Notes: a model not told the origin generated them from the sequence alone. Shown: positions 44,217-54,051, numbered from the stretch's first letter. The stretch is DNA of 64,000 nt from Bacillota bacterium (GCA_023457255.1 JAEWMB010000047.1:1-64000); one strand, 5' to 3'. Program-made: numbers and translations.

Positions 44217-44792
44217 TTAATCTGTAGGATCAGATACCGTAACTTTACACTCTATGCTTCTTCCCTTTGCCTTTGCTGTGATAACAGCGGTGCCGGGAGA
44301 CTTGGCAGTAACTTTTCCGCGAAACGATACGTCTGCCACTGAGGGGTTATTGCTCTCATACGATTCCCAAAATAATACCCCTTTTATATTCAACCTCTTC
44401 GATTCCCCTGCTATTAAATCTAATGAGGTATGATTCAATTTTATAACCCTAACCCGGCACCGCAAGACTTTTCCATCCACTTTAACTTCAATAAAAGCTA
44501 AGCCGGGCTGATACGCAGTTACTTTCCCTAGTTTATTTACAAAGGCAACTTTAAAATCTGTGGAAGAAAAGGTCAGACGTTTATTCACAGTCTTTACCCC
44601 TAAGCGAAAACTTTCTCCGCTTACCATTACCACATCTCTTTCTGTTAAGTAAACTCCAATTCTTGGTTCATAAAGCACATACCGGTAATATATTGAGGTT
44701 CTAGGCAGGATAAATTTATAGAAAATAGAGAATATTACGAAAACAATTAATAATTGCATAATAATCGGCCAAGGATTTCCTGATGATTTCAA
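44217..44792 (-). CDS. Membrane-anchored protein with two bacterial Ig-like (Big_2) repeats
   Basis: A 191-residue protein: one hydrophobic helix (IIMQLLIVFVIFSIFYKFIL) then two Ig-like repeats, ending VTAYQPGLAFIEVKVDGKVLRCRVRVI and VTAKSPGTAVITAKAKGRSIECKVTV. It is held on the outside of the membrane. The TTG at 44792 is chosen with AAGGGG seven bases upstream; an in-frame ATG at 44825 falls inside the terminator hairpin of the preceding gene and is unlikely. No enzyme motif is seen. Confidence 0.75.
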   Translation of the reverse strand: MKSSGNPWPIIMQLLIVFVIFSIFYKFILPRTSIYYRYVLYEPRIGVYLTERDVVMVSGESFRLGVKTVNKRLTFSSTDFKVAFVNKLGKVTAYQPGLAFIEVKVDGKVLRCRVRVIKLNHTSLDLIAGESKRLNIKGVLFWESYESNNPSVADVSFRGKVTAKSPGTAVITAKAKGRSIECKVTVSDPTD

Positions 44793-44807
44793 ACAAACAC
44801 CCCTTAT

Positions 44808-44846
44808 AAAAAGCGGAACAATCATAATCTTATGTTCCGCCTTTTT
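44808..44846. terminator. Bidirectional intrinsic terminator
   Basis: GCGGAACA (44813-44820) pairs with TGTTCCGC (44833-44840), flanked by AAAAA and TTTTT. On the minus strand it ends the ABC permease transcript, just upstream of the Ig-like gene. Confidence 0.82.
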
Positions 44847-44904
44847 GTTTATTCTATCATATTCGGCATCCGCTAAGAGATGAACTGATATCTTTCATTT
44901 TCCT

Positions 44905-47748
44905 TTACTCTATGCTCTTTAACGATTCAATCATATCAATTTTTTTAAGCTTAAAGTACATAAAAAGACTGATGATTAAGGTAAAAATCATTGTGATTCC
45001 GGCACTGAAAATCAAACTGATGGGTTTCACTAAACGACCGAACATCACCATATCCACCTCGCAGGTAATAATGATGTACCTGTGAAGAACAATACCTAAA
45101 AATACACCAATTACCATTCCAATAAGCGTTAGCAGATTATTTTCTTTCATTACATAGGAATTCACTTCACCGTCATAGAAACCAAGAACTTTTAAGGATG
45201 CAAGTTCTCGTTTCCGTTCGTTGATGTTTATATTGCTTAAGTTATACAAGACAATAAATGCTAACATACCGGCACAGATAATTAATACATAGACAATAAT
45301 ATTTAAACTGGAAAGCATATCATGAATTCGATTGTTAAAGGAATTTGTCGATGAGATTGCCATGATCTCTTTGTTATTTGCTAAAAGATCTCGGAATAGC
45401 CCTTCTTCAAATTCCGGCGCACTGCTTTGATTTAATAATAAAATCTGATTATAGGATGGTTCTTCCTGATATAAGGACTGATAAAAGTCTGAAGTCATAA
45501 ACACATAGTGACCCATATAATTTTCGGATATCGCTGTAACAATCACATCACACTTATTAAAATTATCCATCTCGACCGTTATCGTATCACCAACCGATAA
45601 CTTAAGCAGTTTTGCAAGCTTTTCTGTAACTATTACCCCATCCTCTTTCAGTTGATATGTGGTTTTTGCCGCACGATTTCGGAAGGTATAAAAATCATTA
45701 TAGTTACTCCCACTTTCAACAACCAGGAGGGAAGCGGAACGATTTAAACTGCCACCAGAAAACTTCATCGATTTATCCAAAACCATGGTAGCATTAAGAA
45801 TTCTATCCTCCTCTAACAGCTTTGGAATTAACGAATTTCTTTCCTCTTTCGTAGTCTTCTCTGTTAACGAAATCGAAGCATCTTGGTGGAAGAGCTCCGT
45901 GTACTGTAATTCCGACATAACCCTGATGGAATCTCTTATACCAAATCCTACAATTAATAATGCCATACATCCTGCAATACCGATAGCAGTCATATAGAAA
46001 CGTTTTTTATAGCGGAATAGATTACGCAGTGTTGACTTTTTGGTAAAATTCAAGCGATTCCATAGGAAACTGATTCGCTCCAGTAAAATCCTTCTTCCAG
46101 CTTTGGGAGCAATCGGCCGCATTAACTGAGCCGGTTCCGTTTTTAAATCCTTCATACATGCCATGAAGGTTGCAAGCATTGTGCAAAATACTGCCAGAGA
46201 CCCTGCCATTATTGCATAATAAAGGCGGTAAGGTGTCACGATTACCGGTAAGGAGGCATAGATAATCCGATATGCATTGATAACGACATAAGGGAATATT
46301 TGCTGTCCGATGAGGACACCGATAATACTACCACTTACGGTAGCAAATAGCGCATATTTAATAAACTTACCTGCTATCGCCATTTTTCCGTAGCCAAGTG
46401 CCTTTAGAATACCGATTTGGGTACGCTGTTCATCCACCATTCTGGTCATTGTGGTAAGACAAACAAGTGCTGCAACAAAGAAAAATATCGACGGGAAAAC
46501 TCTTGCAATCGCATCCATCCGGTCTGCATCCATCTCAAAAGAAACAAAAGACTCTATCGTCTCACGATTTAGGATATACCAGATAGGCAGTTCGATTTTT
46601 TCAAGTTCTTTCCTTCCCTCCTGCAATGTTTTTTCCTTCGCTGCTATCTCTTCTTTCGCTTTTGCAAACTGTTCTTTCGCAGAGGTACTTTGCTTCTCTA
46701 ATGCAGATTTCTGCTTCTGTAATTCTTCCTCGGAAGCCTTTAATTTTGCTTCCTCCGGAGCAAAAAGTTTCTCAATTTCTTCTTCCCCATAAGTACTGCT
46801 TAGTAAGGCTTTCTTATCAGACAGCTCTTTTTTCAGCTCTGCAAGCGTTGCTTGCGCTGCCTTTAAGGAGGAATCTCCTTTTCCTATCTCGGCAAAGGTA
46901 TCTTCTTCTTTTCGTTTCAGGTCTTCTTTCGCTTTTGCTAGTTCCAGTTCCCCTCTTTCTAATTCTTCGGCAGGATCTCTCGTCACCTCTTCATAACGGA
47001 TAGCTCCACGTTCCCCGGTGATTGCTTTAATAGCTTCCTGAACTACCTTCACACGCTCTGTGTATTCCTTACTATAAGAGTTTAGCTCTTTCACATCTTC
47101 TGCGGTTACATAAATCTCCGTATATACCTCTTGCTTAAAGTTTTCCTTCGGCAGTATAAGAAAGCTGCTAATCTCTCCATTGCCAATTGTTCCATTGCCT
47201 CTGCCAAACGACATGTAACGGGAATCCGTGCAACTTCCTACTATAGTTAGCTCAGTTTCTTCCAGGTCCTCACTTAAATCCCCTTCTGGTAAAGATAATG
47301 AGATTGTGTCTCCAACTTTATAACCCGTATTATCTAATAATAAGGTGTCTACTAAACATTCGTTATTTCTTTCCGGCAAACGCCCTTCGATTAATTTTGC
47401 CTGGTTTACGTTATTGTTTAGGGAAAATGTTTTCACCACGATGTCGGAGTCCTCGAAACGAACCAATACATCGCTTGAATACGCTCCTTCTACCATAGAT
47501 ACTCCATCTAATTTACCAATTGCTTCTACATCCTCCTGCGTTAATCCAAGGGTGGATATCACACGCAGATCCATTAAATTCGTCGAATCATAATATTCGT
47601 CTGCCGATTGTAACATATCCTCCTTACAAGCCCGTAAGCCGGCAAATATAGCTACTCCTAGTGCAACGATCAGCAGAATCGACAGAAATCTAGTCCAGGT
47701 TTTCTTTAATTCGATCCGAAAATCTTTATGCAGTGCCTTCTTTTTCAT
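44905..47748 (-). CDS. ABC transporter permease (FtsX/MacB family) with extracytoplasmic coiled coil
   Basis: A 947-residue permease. The first helix is at residues 20-40 (FLSILLIVALGVAIFAGL), and a MacB-type extracytoplasmic domain follows. An unusually long charged coiled coil occupies roughly residues 255-385 (EELERGELELAKAKEDL through KEKTLQEGRKEL). Two FtsX-type membrane modules follow (FFVAALVCLTTMTRMVDEQRTQIG; NIIVYVLIICAGMLAFIVLYN). ATG at 47748 follows GGGGG. Works with the ATPase at 47939; likely export or envelope signalling rather than uptake. Confidence 0.9.
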   Translation of the reverse strand: MKKKALHKDFRIELKKTWTRFLSILLIVALGVAIFAGLRACKEDMLQSADEYYDSTNLMDLRVISTLGLTQEDVEAIGKLDGVSMVEGAYSSDVLVRFEDSDIVVKTFSLNNNVNQAKLIEGRLPERNNECLVDTLLLDNTGYKVGDTISLSLPEGDLSEDLEETELTIVGSCTDSRYMSFGRGNGTIGNGEISSFLILPKENFKQEVYTEIYVTAEDVKELNSYSKEYTERVKVVQEAIKAITGERGAIRYEEVTRDPAEELERGELELAKAKEDLKRKEEDTFAEIGKGDSSLKAAQATLAELKKELSDKKALLSSTYGEEEIEKLFAPEEAKLKASEEELQKQKSALEKQSTSAKEQFAKAKEEIAAKEKTLQEGRKELEKIELPIWYILNRETIESFVSFEMDADRMDAIARVFPSIFFFVAALVCLTTMTRMVDEQRTQIGILKALGYGKMAIAGKFIKYALFATVSGSIIGVLIGQQIFPYVVINAYRIIYASLPVIVTPYRLYYAIMAGSLAVFCTMLATFMACMKDLKTEPAQLMRPIAPKAGRRILLERISFLWNRLNFTKKSTLRNLFRYKKRFYMTAIGIAGCMALLIVGFGIRDSIRVMSELQYTELFHQDASISLTEKTTKEERNSLIPKLLEEDRILNATMVLDKSMKFSGGSLNRSASLLVVESGSNYNDFYTFRNRAAKTTYQLKEDGVIVTEKLAKLLKLSVGDTITVEMDNFNKCDVIVTAISENYMGHYVFMTSDFYQSLYQEEPSYNQILLLNQSSAPEFEEGLFRDLLANNKEIMAISSTNSFNNRIHDMLSSLNIIVYVLIICAGMLAFIVLYNLSNININERKRELASLKVLGFYDGEVNSYVMKENNLLTLIGMVIGVFLGIVLHRYIIITCEVDMVMFGRLVKPISLIFSAGITMIFTLIISLFMYFKLKKIDMIESLKSIE

Positions 47749-47938
47749 AGTACCCCCATTCCTGTGCACTTATATTTTACAACAAAAGTTAGACATTATT
47801 TAATCTTCCAGCTTTTGGTCATATCACATTTCTTTTATACTAAAACTGTCCATATCAAACAACTAAAGTAACGTATTACTCACATTAACTTTACATGAGT
47901 TCACTAGTAATCCATTACATTTTGTATTATTCTCTTTA

Positions 47939-48643
47939 TTACCACTCTATTGTTTCAACATCTACGGGATTTTCTATCTTCTTCATTTCCTTCACCTTAC
48001 CATTACGTATGCTTATAAGGCGGTCTGCCATTGGTGCAATCGCTGTATTATGCGTGATAACAATCACTGTCATACCACGCTTTCTGCACATATCCTGTAA
48101 TAATTTTAGTATGGCTTTTCCTGTACTATAATCCAGTGCTCCTGTTGGTTCATCGCATAGTAACAATTTTGGGTTTTTAGCAAGGGCTCTGGCAATCGAT
48201 ACTCTCTGCTGTTCTCCTCCCGAGAGCTGTGCAGGAAAGTTGTTAAGTCGATTAGAAAGCCCAACATCTGCTAATACTTCCTCTGCTTTTAACGGGTCCT
48301 TACAAATCTGAAGTGCTAGTTCGACATTTTCCTTGGCGGTTAAATTTGGTACTAAATTGTAGAACTGAAAAACAAAACCGATATCGTCACGGCGATAGGT
48401 AGTTAGCTTTTTCTTATTAAACTTACTTATGTTTTGACCATCCACAATAATATCACCGCTTGTAAGTCTATCCATTCCTCCTAAGATATTAAGTACTGTG
48501 GTTTTACCGGCACCACTTGGTCCGACGATAACAACAAACTCTCCTTTTTCAATTTCAAACGAGATTCCATCGGATGCCTTTATCGTGACATCTCCCATCT
48601 GATATGTTTTCTTCACATCCTTTAATTCAACGTAAGCTGACAT
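47939..48643 (-). CDS. ABC transporter ATP-binding protein (MacB/LolD type)
   Basis: A 234-residue ATPase with Walker A GPSGAGKTTVL, Q-loop FVFQFYNLVP, signature LSGGEQQRVSIARAL and Walker B LLLCDEPTGALD. It belongs to the MacB/LolD group that pairs with FtsX-like permeases; the permease is the next gene downstream (190 bases). Together they probably form an efflux or envelope-stress transporter. Confidence 0.94.
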   Translation of the reverse strand: MSAYVELKDVKKTYQMGDVTIKASDGISFEIEKGEFVVIVGPSGAGKTTVLNILGGMDRLTSGDIIVDGQNISKFNKKKLTTYRRDDIGFVFQFYNLVPNLTAKENVELALQICKDPLKAEEVLADVGLSNRLNNFPAQLSGGEQQRVSIARALAKNPKLLLCDEPTGALDYSTGKAILKLLQDMCRKRGMTVIVITHNTAIAPMADRLISIRNGKVKEMKKIENPVDVETIEW

Positions 48644-48852
48644 TCTTAATTCTCCTATCCTTTTCTTATCCTCTACCTACTAACTATTGCTATGTTTCAT
48701 TACCAAACAACCCTTACTTTTGCTGTTTTGGCTCGTTACATTATCGTTACAAACCAGCATAAAAACTCTTAACCTAAGCATAAAGCCTTCTCTCTTTGCA
48801 TATTACATAGGTCAAAATAAAATATCATACCTCACAATTACCTATCATATCA

Positions 48853-48894
48853 CAAAGAAAATGCGGCGTACCTTACAGTAAGATAATCGCCGCA
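48853..48894 (-). terminator. Intrinsic terminator of pdp
   Basis: TGCGGCG (48862-48868) pairs with CGCCGCA (48888-48894) with an inner CTTAC/GTAAG; on the minus strand TTTTCTTTG follows. It ends the nucleoside phosphorylase transcript six bases after the stop codon. The plus strand also has a T-run, so it may work both ways. Confidence 0.8.
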
Positions 48895-48899
48895 GTTTT

Positions 48900-50225
48900 T
48901 TAGAACTTTATTGCTCCGTCCTTTGTTACTATTCCATGAATATGATTTGGTACCTTCACGTTTTCACTAGAAATCGTATAAGCTTTTAAGAAGCGTTCCT
49001 TTGCTGCGCTTAATTTCCCTGGGTCATTCGCATATAAAGTAGCGATTGGTGTATCTTTCGTTACCTTATCACCGATTTTTGCATGTATCTTCATTCCTAC
49101 CGTTAAATCGATTTTGCTCTCTTTTGTCTCACGTCCGCCGCCTAAAATCAAGGAAGCCATACCAATTTCATCTGTATGGATATCCGACACATAACCGTCT
49201 TTCGCCGCATAAACAGGTTCCATAAAAGATGCTCTCGGGAATAACTTCGTATCATAGACCGGACTGGCATCTCCACCTTGCGCGGTTACAAATTCCGCAA
49301 ATTTCTTTAGGGCACTGCCGTCCTTAATTGTACTTAACAGTAATTCCCTTGCCTCTCCTATGGTCGATGCTCTTTTTGCTCCTAATAGCATATAAGAAGC
49401 CAGTGTCAAACTAGCCTCCAATAAATCTTCCGGCCCATGTCCCGATAGCGTGTCAATAGCCTCTATCACTTCAAGATTATTCCCAACAGCAATGCCTAAG
49501 GGCTGATTCATATCAGAAATAACAGCATAGGTAGTACGTCCAACACGATTCCCGATATTTACCATAGTTTGTGCTAAAGCAAAAGAACCCTCCATTGTTT
49601 TCATAAAAGCACCGCTGCCCGTTTTGACATCTAGCACAATAACATCGGCACCTGCTGCTATCTTTTTACTCATGATGGAGCTTGATATTAAGGAGATATT
49701 ATCTACCGTAGCTGTTACATCCCGCAGTGCATATATTTTTTTATCTGCCGGTGCTAAATTTGCAGTCTGTCCGATGATTGCCAATTTCATACGGTTCACA
49801 TTTTCAAAAAACTTCTCTTCCGACAGGGAAGTAGAAAAGCCTTGAAAACTCTCTAATTTATCAATAGTTCCCCCGGTATGTCCGAGTCCTCTGCCTGACA
49901 TCTTTGCTACCGGTACCGATAATGCGGCTACCATAGGTCCAATGACAAGTGAAGTCTTATCTCCGACCCCTCCGGTACTGTGCTTATCCACTTTAATTCC
50001 TTCTATCGCAGACAAGTCAAGCATGTCACCGCTATGAGCCATTGCCATCGTCAATGCTGCCGTTTCCTCATCGTTCATTTCTTTTAAGCAGACTGCCATT
50101 AAAAAAGCTGACATTTGGTAGTCCGGGATTGTTCCATTGGTGTAACCCGTAACAATATATTCGATCTCTTGTTTCGTTAAGACCTCTCCGTTCTTTTTTT
50201 TATTAATTAAATCATACACTCTCAT
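48900..50225 (-). CDS. pdp: Pyrimidine-nucleoside phosphorylase
   Basis: A 441-residue enzyme of the thymidine/pyrimidine-nucleoside phosphorylase family. The signature KMSGRGLGHTGGTIDKLES and the phosphate site KHSTGGVGDKTSLVIGP are present, and the C-terminal domain ends with the barrel-sandwich fold (GMKIHAKIGDKVTKDTPIATLY). It converts uridine and thymidine to base plus (deoxy)ribose-1-phosphate. It appears monocistronic in this window and ends in a strong terminator. Confidence 0.94.
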   Translation of the reverse strand: MRVYDLINKKKNGEVLTKQEIEYIVTGYTNGTIPDYQMSAFLMAVCLKEMNDEETAALTMAMAHSGDMLDLSAIEGIKVDKHSTGGVGDKTSLVIGPMVAALSVPVAKMSGRGLGHTGGTIDKLESFQGFSTSLSEEKFFENVNRMKLAIIGQTANLAPADKKIYALRDVTATVDNISLISSSIMSKKIAAGADVIVLDVKTGSGAFMKTMEGSFALAQTMVNIGNRVGRTTYAVISDMNQPLGIAVGNNLEVIEAIDTLSGHGPEDLLEASLTLASYMLLGAKRASTIGEARELLLSTIKDGSALKKFAEFVTAQGGDASPVYDTKLFPRASFMEPVYAAKDGYVSDIHTDEIGMASLILGGGRETKESKIDLTVGMKIHAKIGDKVTKDTPIATLYANDPGKLSAAKERFLKAYTISSENVKVPNHIHGIVTKDGAIKF

Positions 50226-50475
50226 AATTCATACCTATCTTTCCAAGTAAGTTTTCCTTTGCAGGCTTTACTATTCTTGTATTATATTCTCATTCAATAT
50301 TCTCTGCTTAACTATTTTATGATATGTGGTATAATTACTTTACGTTATTATTTTGAAGTTTTTTCTATTATCAGTATAACCAATTATATTTACTTACTCA
50401 ATAGCAATTTAGAGATTTTATAATAAACTAAGAATTCTCATAATTCTTTTATAATTGTGCTTGGGCAGAATATCA

Positions 50476-50504
50476 TTGACGAACAGAGGAAAAAGCATTA
50501 GAAT
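50476..50504 (+). promoter_or_regulatory. Promoter of the DAHP synthase gene
   Basis: TTGACG (50476-50481) and TAGAAT (50499-50504) with a 17-base spacer, about 62 bases before the start codon. The rest of 50226-50475 is AT-rich with no T-box or other leader that I can recognise. Confidence 0.65.
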
Positions 50505-50566
50505 AGTAACACGTTAATACATTAATTTGTATTTGCGTGACTGTAAAGAAAGGCAAGGTACAAAGC

Positions 50567-51598
50567 ATGAGTTTTAATTATGTAAGAAAAGTTATGACCC
50601 CGGAAGAGTTAAAAAGTGCATTTCCTATGTCGGAATACGCAACAAGAATAAAGAAGGATCGCGATTCACAAATCAAAGATGTCTTTACCGGAGCTTCTGA
50701 TAAGTTCCTTGTCATTATTGGACCGTGTTCCGCAGACAATGAGGATGCAGTACTTGACTATCTATACCGCTTAACAAAATTAGCAGACAAGGTGTCTGAT
50801 AAAGTCATTATCATCCCAAGAATCTATACCAATAAACCTCGTACTACCGGAGAAGGTTATAAAGGTATCAGCCATCAGCCAAATCCAGAGGAAGAACCAA
50901 ATCTTCAGGAGGGCTTGATTGCAATGCGTAAAATGCATCTGCGTGCAATCAATGAAACCGGATTAACCGCTGCGGATGAGATGTTATATTCAGAAAACTG
51001 GCCATATGTTGACGATATGTTATCCTATGTTGCTGTTGGTGCACGTTCTGTTGAGGATCAGCAACACCGCTTGACAATCAGTGGTATGGATGTTCCCGCA
51101 GGTATGAAAAATCCCACCTCCGGAGATTTATCCGTAATGTTAAATTCCTGTATAGCGGCGCAAGCTTCCCATACTTTCCTCTATCGTACATGGGAAGTTC
51201 AGACGGATGGTAATCCATTGGCGCATACCATTCTGCGCGGTGCGGTAAACAAACATGGCCAATGCATTCCTAATTACCATTACGAAGACTTAAATCGTTT
51301 GCTCCTGATGTATAACGAATTACCAAATCTTTTAAATCAAGCCGCTATAGTGGATGCAAACCATGCAAACTCAAGCAAGCAGTATTATGAGCAGCCTAGA
51401 ATTGTAAAAGAAGTACTGCACTCCCGTAAAGTAAATGATCAAATTGCCAAGTTAGTAAAGGGTGTTATGGTGGAAAGCTACTTAGAAGAGGGCAACCAAA
51501 AAGTTGGGGAACACGTCTATGGAAAGTCCATCACGGATGCTTGCATTGGCTGGGATACTACAGAAAAACTAATCTACACTATTGCAGATAACATTTAA
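50567..51598 (+). CDS. aroF: 3-deoxy-7-phosphoheptulonate (DAHP) synthase, class I
   Basis: A 343-residue class I-alpha DAHP synthase. Signatures include LVIIGPCSADNEDAVLDYL, IPRIYTNKPRTTGEGYKG, ARSVEDQQHR and IVDANHANSSKQ. It condenses phosphoenolpyruvate and erythrose-4-phosphate, the first step of aromatic amino-acid synthesis. The ATG at 50567 (MSFNYVRKVM) is favoured over an in-frame ATG-like codon ten positions earlier, based on AAGG spacing. The specific paralogue (AroF/G/H) cannot be told. A terminator follows. Confidence 0.92.
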   Translation: MSFNYVRKVMTPEELKSAFPMSEYATRIKKDRDSQIKDVFTGASDKFLVIIGPCSADNEDAVLDYLYRLTKLADKVSDKVIIIPRIYTNKPRTTGEGYKGISHQPNPEEEPNLQEGLIAMRKMHLRAINETGLTAADEMLYSENWPYVDDMLSYVAVGARSVEDQQHRLTISGMDVPAGMKNPTSGDLSVMLNSCIAAQASHTFLYRTWEVQTDGNPLAHTILRGAVNKHGQCIPNYHYEDLNRLLLMYNELPNLLNQAAIVDANHANSSKQYYEQPRIVKEVLHSRKVNDQIAKLVKGVMVESYLEEGNQKVGEHVYGKSITDACIGWDTTEKLIYTIADNI

Positions 51599-51706
51599 AA
51601 TAATAAGAATATAAAGATACGGTCCTGAACTTATAAAATTAATGCTCTATCTCCGGAAATGGAATTCTTCCAAACGATTGTTCCAAACATGATAGAGCCA
51701 TGAATC

Positions 51707-51763
51707 AAACAGCGAAAACATTCGTTTCCTAATGTACTTTAGAGATGTTTCCGCTGTTTTTTT
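51707..51763 (+). terminator. Intrinsic terminator of aroF
   Basis: AACAGCG and AAACAT pair with ATGTTT and CGCTGTT around a 24-base loop, followed by TTTTTTT. A further inverted repeat GCTCTATC/GATAGAGC (51644-51651 with 51691-51698) lies just upstream. Confidence 0.78.
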
Positions 51764-51813
51764 CATGGATTCCTGTCATTTCATTTATTCCGGATTATGG
51801 ATTTGGCAGCGAA

Positions 51814-52701
51814 TCATGCGCGTGGATGTGTTTTTTGATAAGTTCCGAAAGTTTCTCCAATACGCTGTTTTGCATAGTACTGCGTGGCGGTAATATTGCT
51901 ATGTCCCATCAATTCCTTCATACTGTTTAAATCAGCACCATTTTCTATCATATGAATTGCAAAAGAATTACGTATGACCTGTGGTGTCAAATCTTCTTCT
52001 AATCCTATTTGCTTTCCGTAGGATTTCATAATTTTCCACACACCCTGCCTTGTCATAGGTTCCCCTTGCCTGCCAACAAATAAGTAAGTGCTGTTAGCCT
52101 TAACATATTTATCTGCCTCCAGATACGACTCAAGGGAAGCTCTTGCAGCTTGTCCAAATGGAATTACCCGATTCTTTCCCCTCTCCCGAACAGTAACACA
52201 TCCAAATTTCAAATTAATATCTGCTTTTTTTAACCCACCGATTTCGGATACCTGCATCCCTGTCGCATACATTAATTCTAACATTGCTTTATCACGAAGC
52301 CCCCGCGCTGTTTTACAGTCCGGGGCAGAGAGCAAGGAAAGTACTTGTTCCTTGGTCAAGGACCTTGGCGGAGTGACTTCGACTTTCGGTGGTTTTACCC
52401 TCTCGGCAGGGTCACCGATAAGCTTTCCGTGTTTCATCAGATAAAGTAAGAAACTACGGATTGAAACAAGGCTTCGATTCACTGTAGACTTTGCCTTACC
52501 CTCTTTTTCCTGGAGCAGCAAATATGAGTTTATCATGGTTTCTGTTATTTTCTTTGGCTGGTTTACACCATTTTTCTTCAAGAATAAATCCCATTTTTTC
52601 AAATCCAAACGATAAGCACTTAGTGTGTTGTCTGTGGCATTCTTTACGTTTTTTTGATACATTAAAAAATCTTCAATTTCTTTTTCCACCATTTCCTCCA
52701 A
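51814..52701 (-). CDS. XerD-like tyrosine recombinase with altered active site
   Basis: A 295-residue tyrosine-recombinase family protein with an N-terminal SAM-like core-binding domain and a C-terminal catalytic domain. Aligned by eye to XerD, the catalytic Arg I is replaced by Gln150 (ATGMQVSEI for ATGLRVSEL), and the His of HxxR is Gln241 (TPQVIRNSF for SPHVLRHAF). Arg244, His267 (GHSNI) and Tyr276 remain. The start is ambiguous: TTG at 52701 or ATG/GTG four codons later near GGAGG. It sits in the conserved spoIIM-xerD neighbourhood. It may bind but not recombine DNA normally. Confidence 0.88.
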   Translation of the reverse strand: MEEMVEKEIEDFLMYQKNVKNATDNTLSAYRLDLKKWDLFLKKNGVNQPKKITETMINSYLLLQEKEGKAKSTVNRSLVSIRSFLLYLMKHGKLIGDPAERVKPPKVEVTPPRSLTKEQVLSLLSAPDCKTARGLRDKAMLELMYATGMQVSEIGGLKKADINLKFGCVTVRERGKNRVIPFGQAARASLESYLEADKYVKANSTYLFVGRQGEPMTRQGVWKIMKSYGKQIGLEEDLTPQVIRNSFAIHMIENGADLNSMKELMGHSNITATQYYAKQRIGETFGTYQKTHPRA

Positions 52702-52823
52702 AGGATACCTCTACGTTCAATCTACGTGACACCTTACGCTAAGTTCCTTGATTTCCATTAGTCTGAGTCCAGAATCTATTGCTGCTACGAATTAGAATCT
52801 GGCATAACACGCTTTGCTGCCGC

Positions 52824-53429
52824 TTAAAACAATTGTAGAGTCTTTTTCACAAGATAGCTTCCAACAAAAGCCTCCATACAAGTTCCGATTAAAATACATC
52901 CGATTAATATTATAATTAACTTTATGTATTTTTTCAATAATAGTGTATTCTGTAATCCGGTTGTAGTACCATGATTGGCTTCCAGGTAAAGAGCATAACA
53001 ATTTTTAATGCTGATTAAAACTACCGGTACGAAAATCAACTCCTGAGGAAATAGGTAAGCAAAGTAAAGTAATCCGCCCTTCACTCCATAGTGCATCCAT
53101 AGGGTCATCAAAAGATATCCCACTTGAAATCCTCTGCTTAACAGATACCATCCCATGTACGGAAGCCCTAAAAAAGTCAGGCTAAGAGTCCAGAACAGGA
53201 AAAATGGTTTTAGTTTCGCAGTGAAAATATAGCGAAAGAAATCTCCATAATCGATTTCCATGGACTTAATCGTACTAAAATACCTGCTATTTAAGCTATC
53301 AACACTATTTAGTAATAGTCCTGAGCTTACCTTAGAAAAAATGCATCCAAGGATAACACTTGCAAAAAAGAGAACCATGGCTATTGTCAACGGTTCTCTT
53401 TTCCTTAATCTTAAACTCCATCGTTTCAT
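52824..53429 (-). CDS. spoIIM: Stage II sporulation protein M
   Basis: A 201-residue integral membrane protein with about five helices; GLPYMGWYLLSRGFQVGYLLMTLW and LYFAYLFPQELIFVPVVLISI match SpoIIM. It joins SpoIID and SpoIIP in peptidoglycan remodelling during engulfment. The ATG at 53429 has GGAGGT five bases upstream. Encoded next to a XerD-like recombinase and a NUDIX hydrolase, a conserved clostridial context, and evidence that the organism sporulates. Confidence 0.93.
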   Translation of the reverse strand: MKRWSLRLRKREPLTIAMVLFFASVILGCIFSKVSSGLLLNSVDSLNSRYFSTIKSMEIDYGDFFRYIFTAKLKPFFLFWTLSLTFLGLPYMGWYLLSRGFQVGYLLMTLWMHYGVKGGLLYFAYLFPQELIFVPVVLISIKNCYALYLEANHGTTTGLQNTLLLKKYIKLIIILIGCILIGTCMEAFVGSYLVKKTLQLF

Positions 53430-53496
53430 GCCGACCTCCAAGACATAGATTTCTAGTTCTCACTATGAACTATATGCTTGGACTATTAGAAACAGA

Positions 53497-54027
53497 CTAT
53501 AAATTTTTCTTTGCCTTATATGCCAGGATTGCTGAAATCGTTTTAGCATCCTGTATGGTACCATTTAAAATCATAGCAACCAATTCCTCTAAAGTATATG
53601 CCTCTACCTCAACAAACTCATCTTCATCCAGATGCTGCCTAGAAGGCGTTAAATCCTCCGTATAATAAATACTAATCAACTCATTACAGAATGCTACGGT
53701 TGTATACAAATCAATAAGATGCTCGCAATTTTCGGTACAATATCCTGTCTCTTCCTCAAGCTCTCTCATCGCAGCCAGCTTTCTATCCTCCTCACGATTT
53801 AATCCACCTGCAGGTATTTCCAAGGTATAGCGTTCCGGAGCATTTCGGTATTGTCGAACCATAATAATTTTACCGTCTGAGTCCACCGGAACAATAGCAG
53901 AAGCTCCTTTATGGTCAATATAATCCCATTCTGCTTCTCTTCCGTCCGGTAACTTAATCGTATCGGTATAAACATCAACAATTCTTCCCTCATGCTCTAA
54001 TTTACGATTAATTCTCTGATAATCCAT
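53497..54027 (-). CDS. NUDIX hydrolase, ADP-ribose pyrophosphatase type
   Basis: A 176-residue enzyme with the Nudix box GGLNREEDRKLAAMRELEEETGY (positions of Gly, Glu, REL-EE-TG intact) and the ADP-ribose pyrophosphatase context EIPAGGLN. It would hydrolyse ADP-ribose or a related nucleoside diphosphate sugar. ATG at 54027 has GGAGG five bases upstream. Lies between spoIIM and an aminotransferase gene. Confidence 0.9.
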   Translation of the reverse strand: MDYQRINRKLEHEGRIVDVYTDTIKLPDGREAEWDYIDHKGASAIVPVDSDGKIIMVRQYRNAPERYTLEIPAGGLNREEDRKLAAMRELEEETGYCTENCEHLIDLYTTVAFCNELISIYYTEDLTPSRQHLDEDEFVEVEAYTLEELVAMILNGTIQDAKTISAILAYKAKKNL

Positions 54028-54051
54028 AAAGGCCTCCATCTTAAGCTTTCT

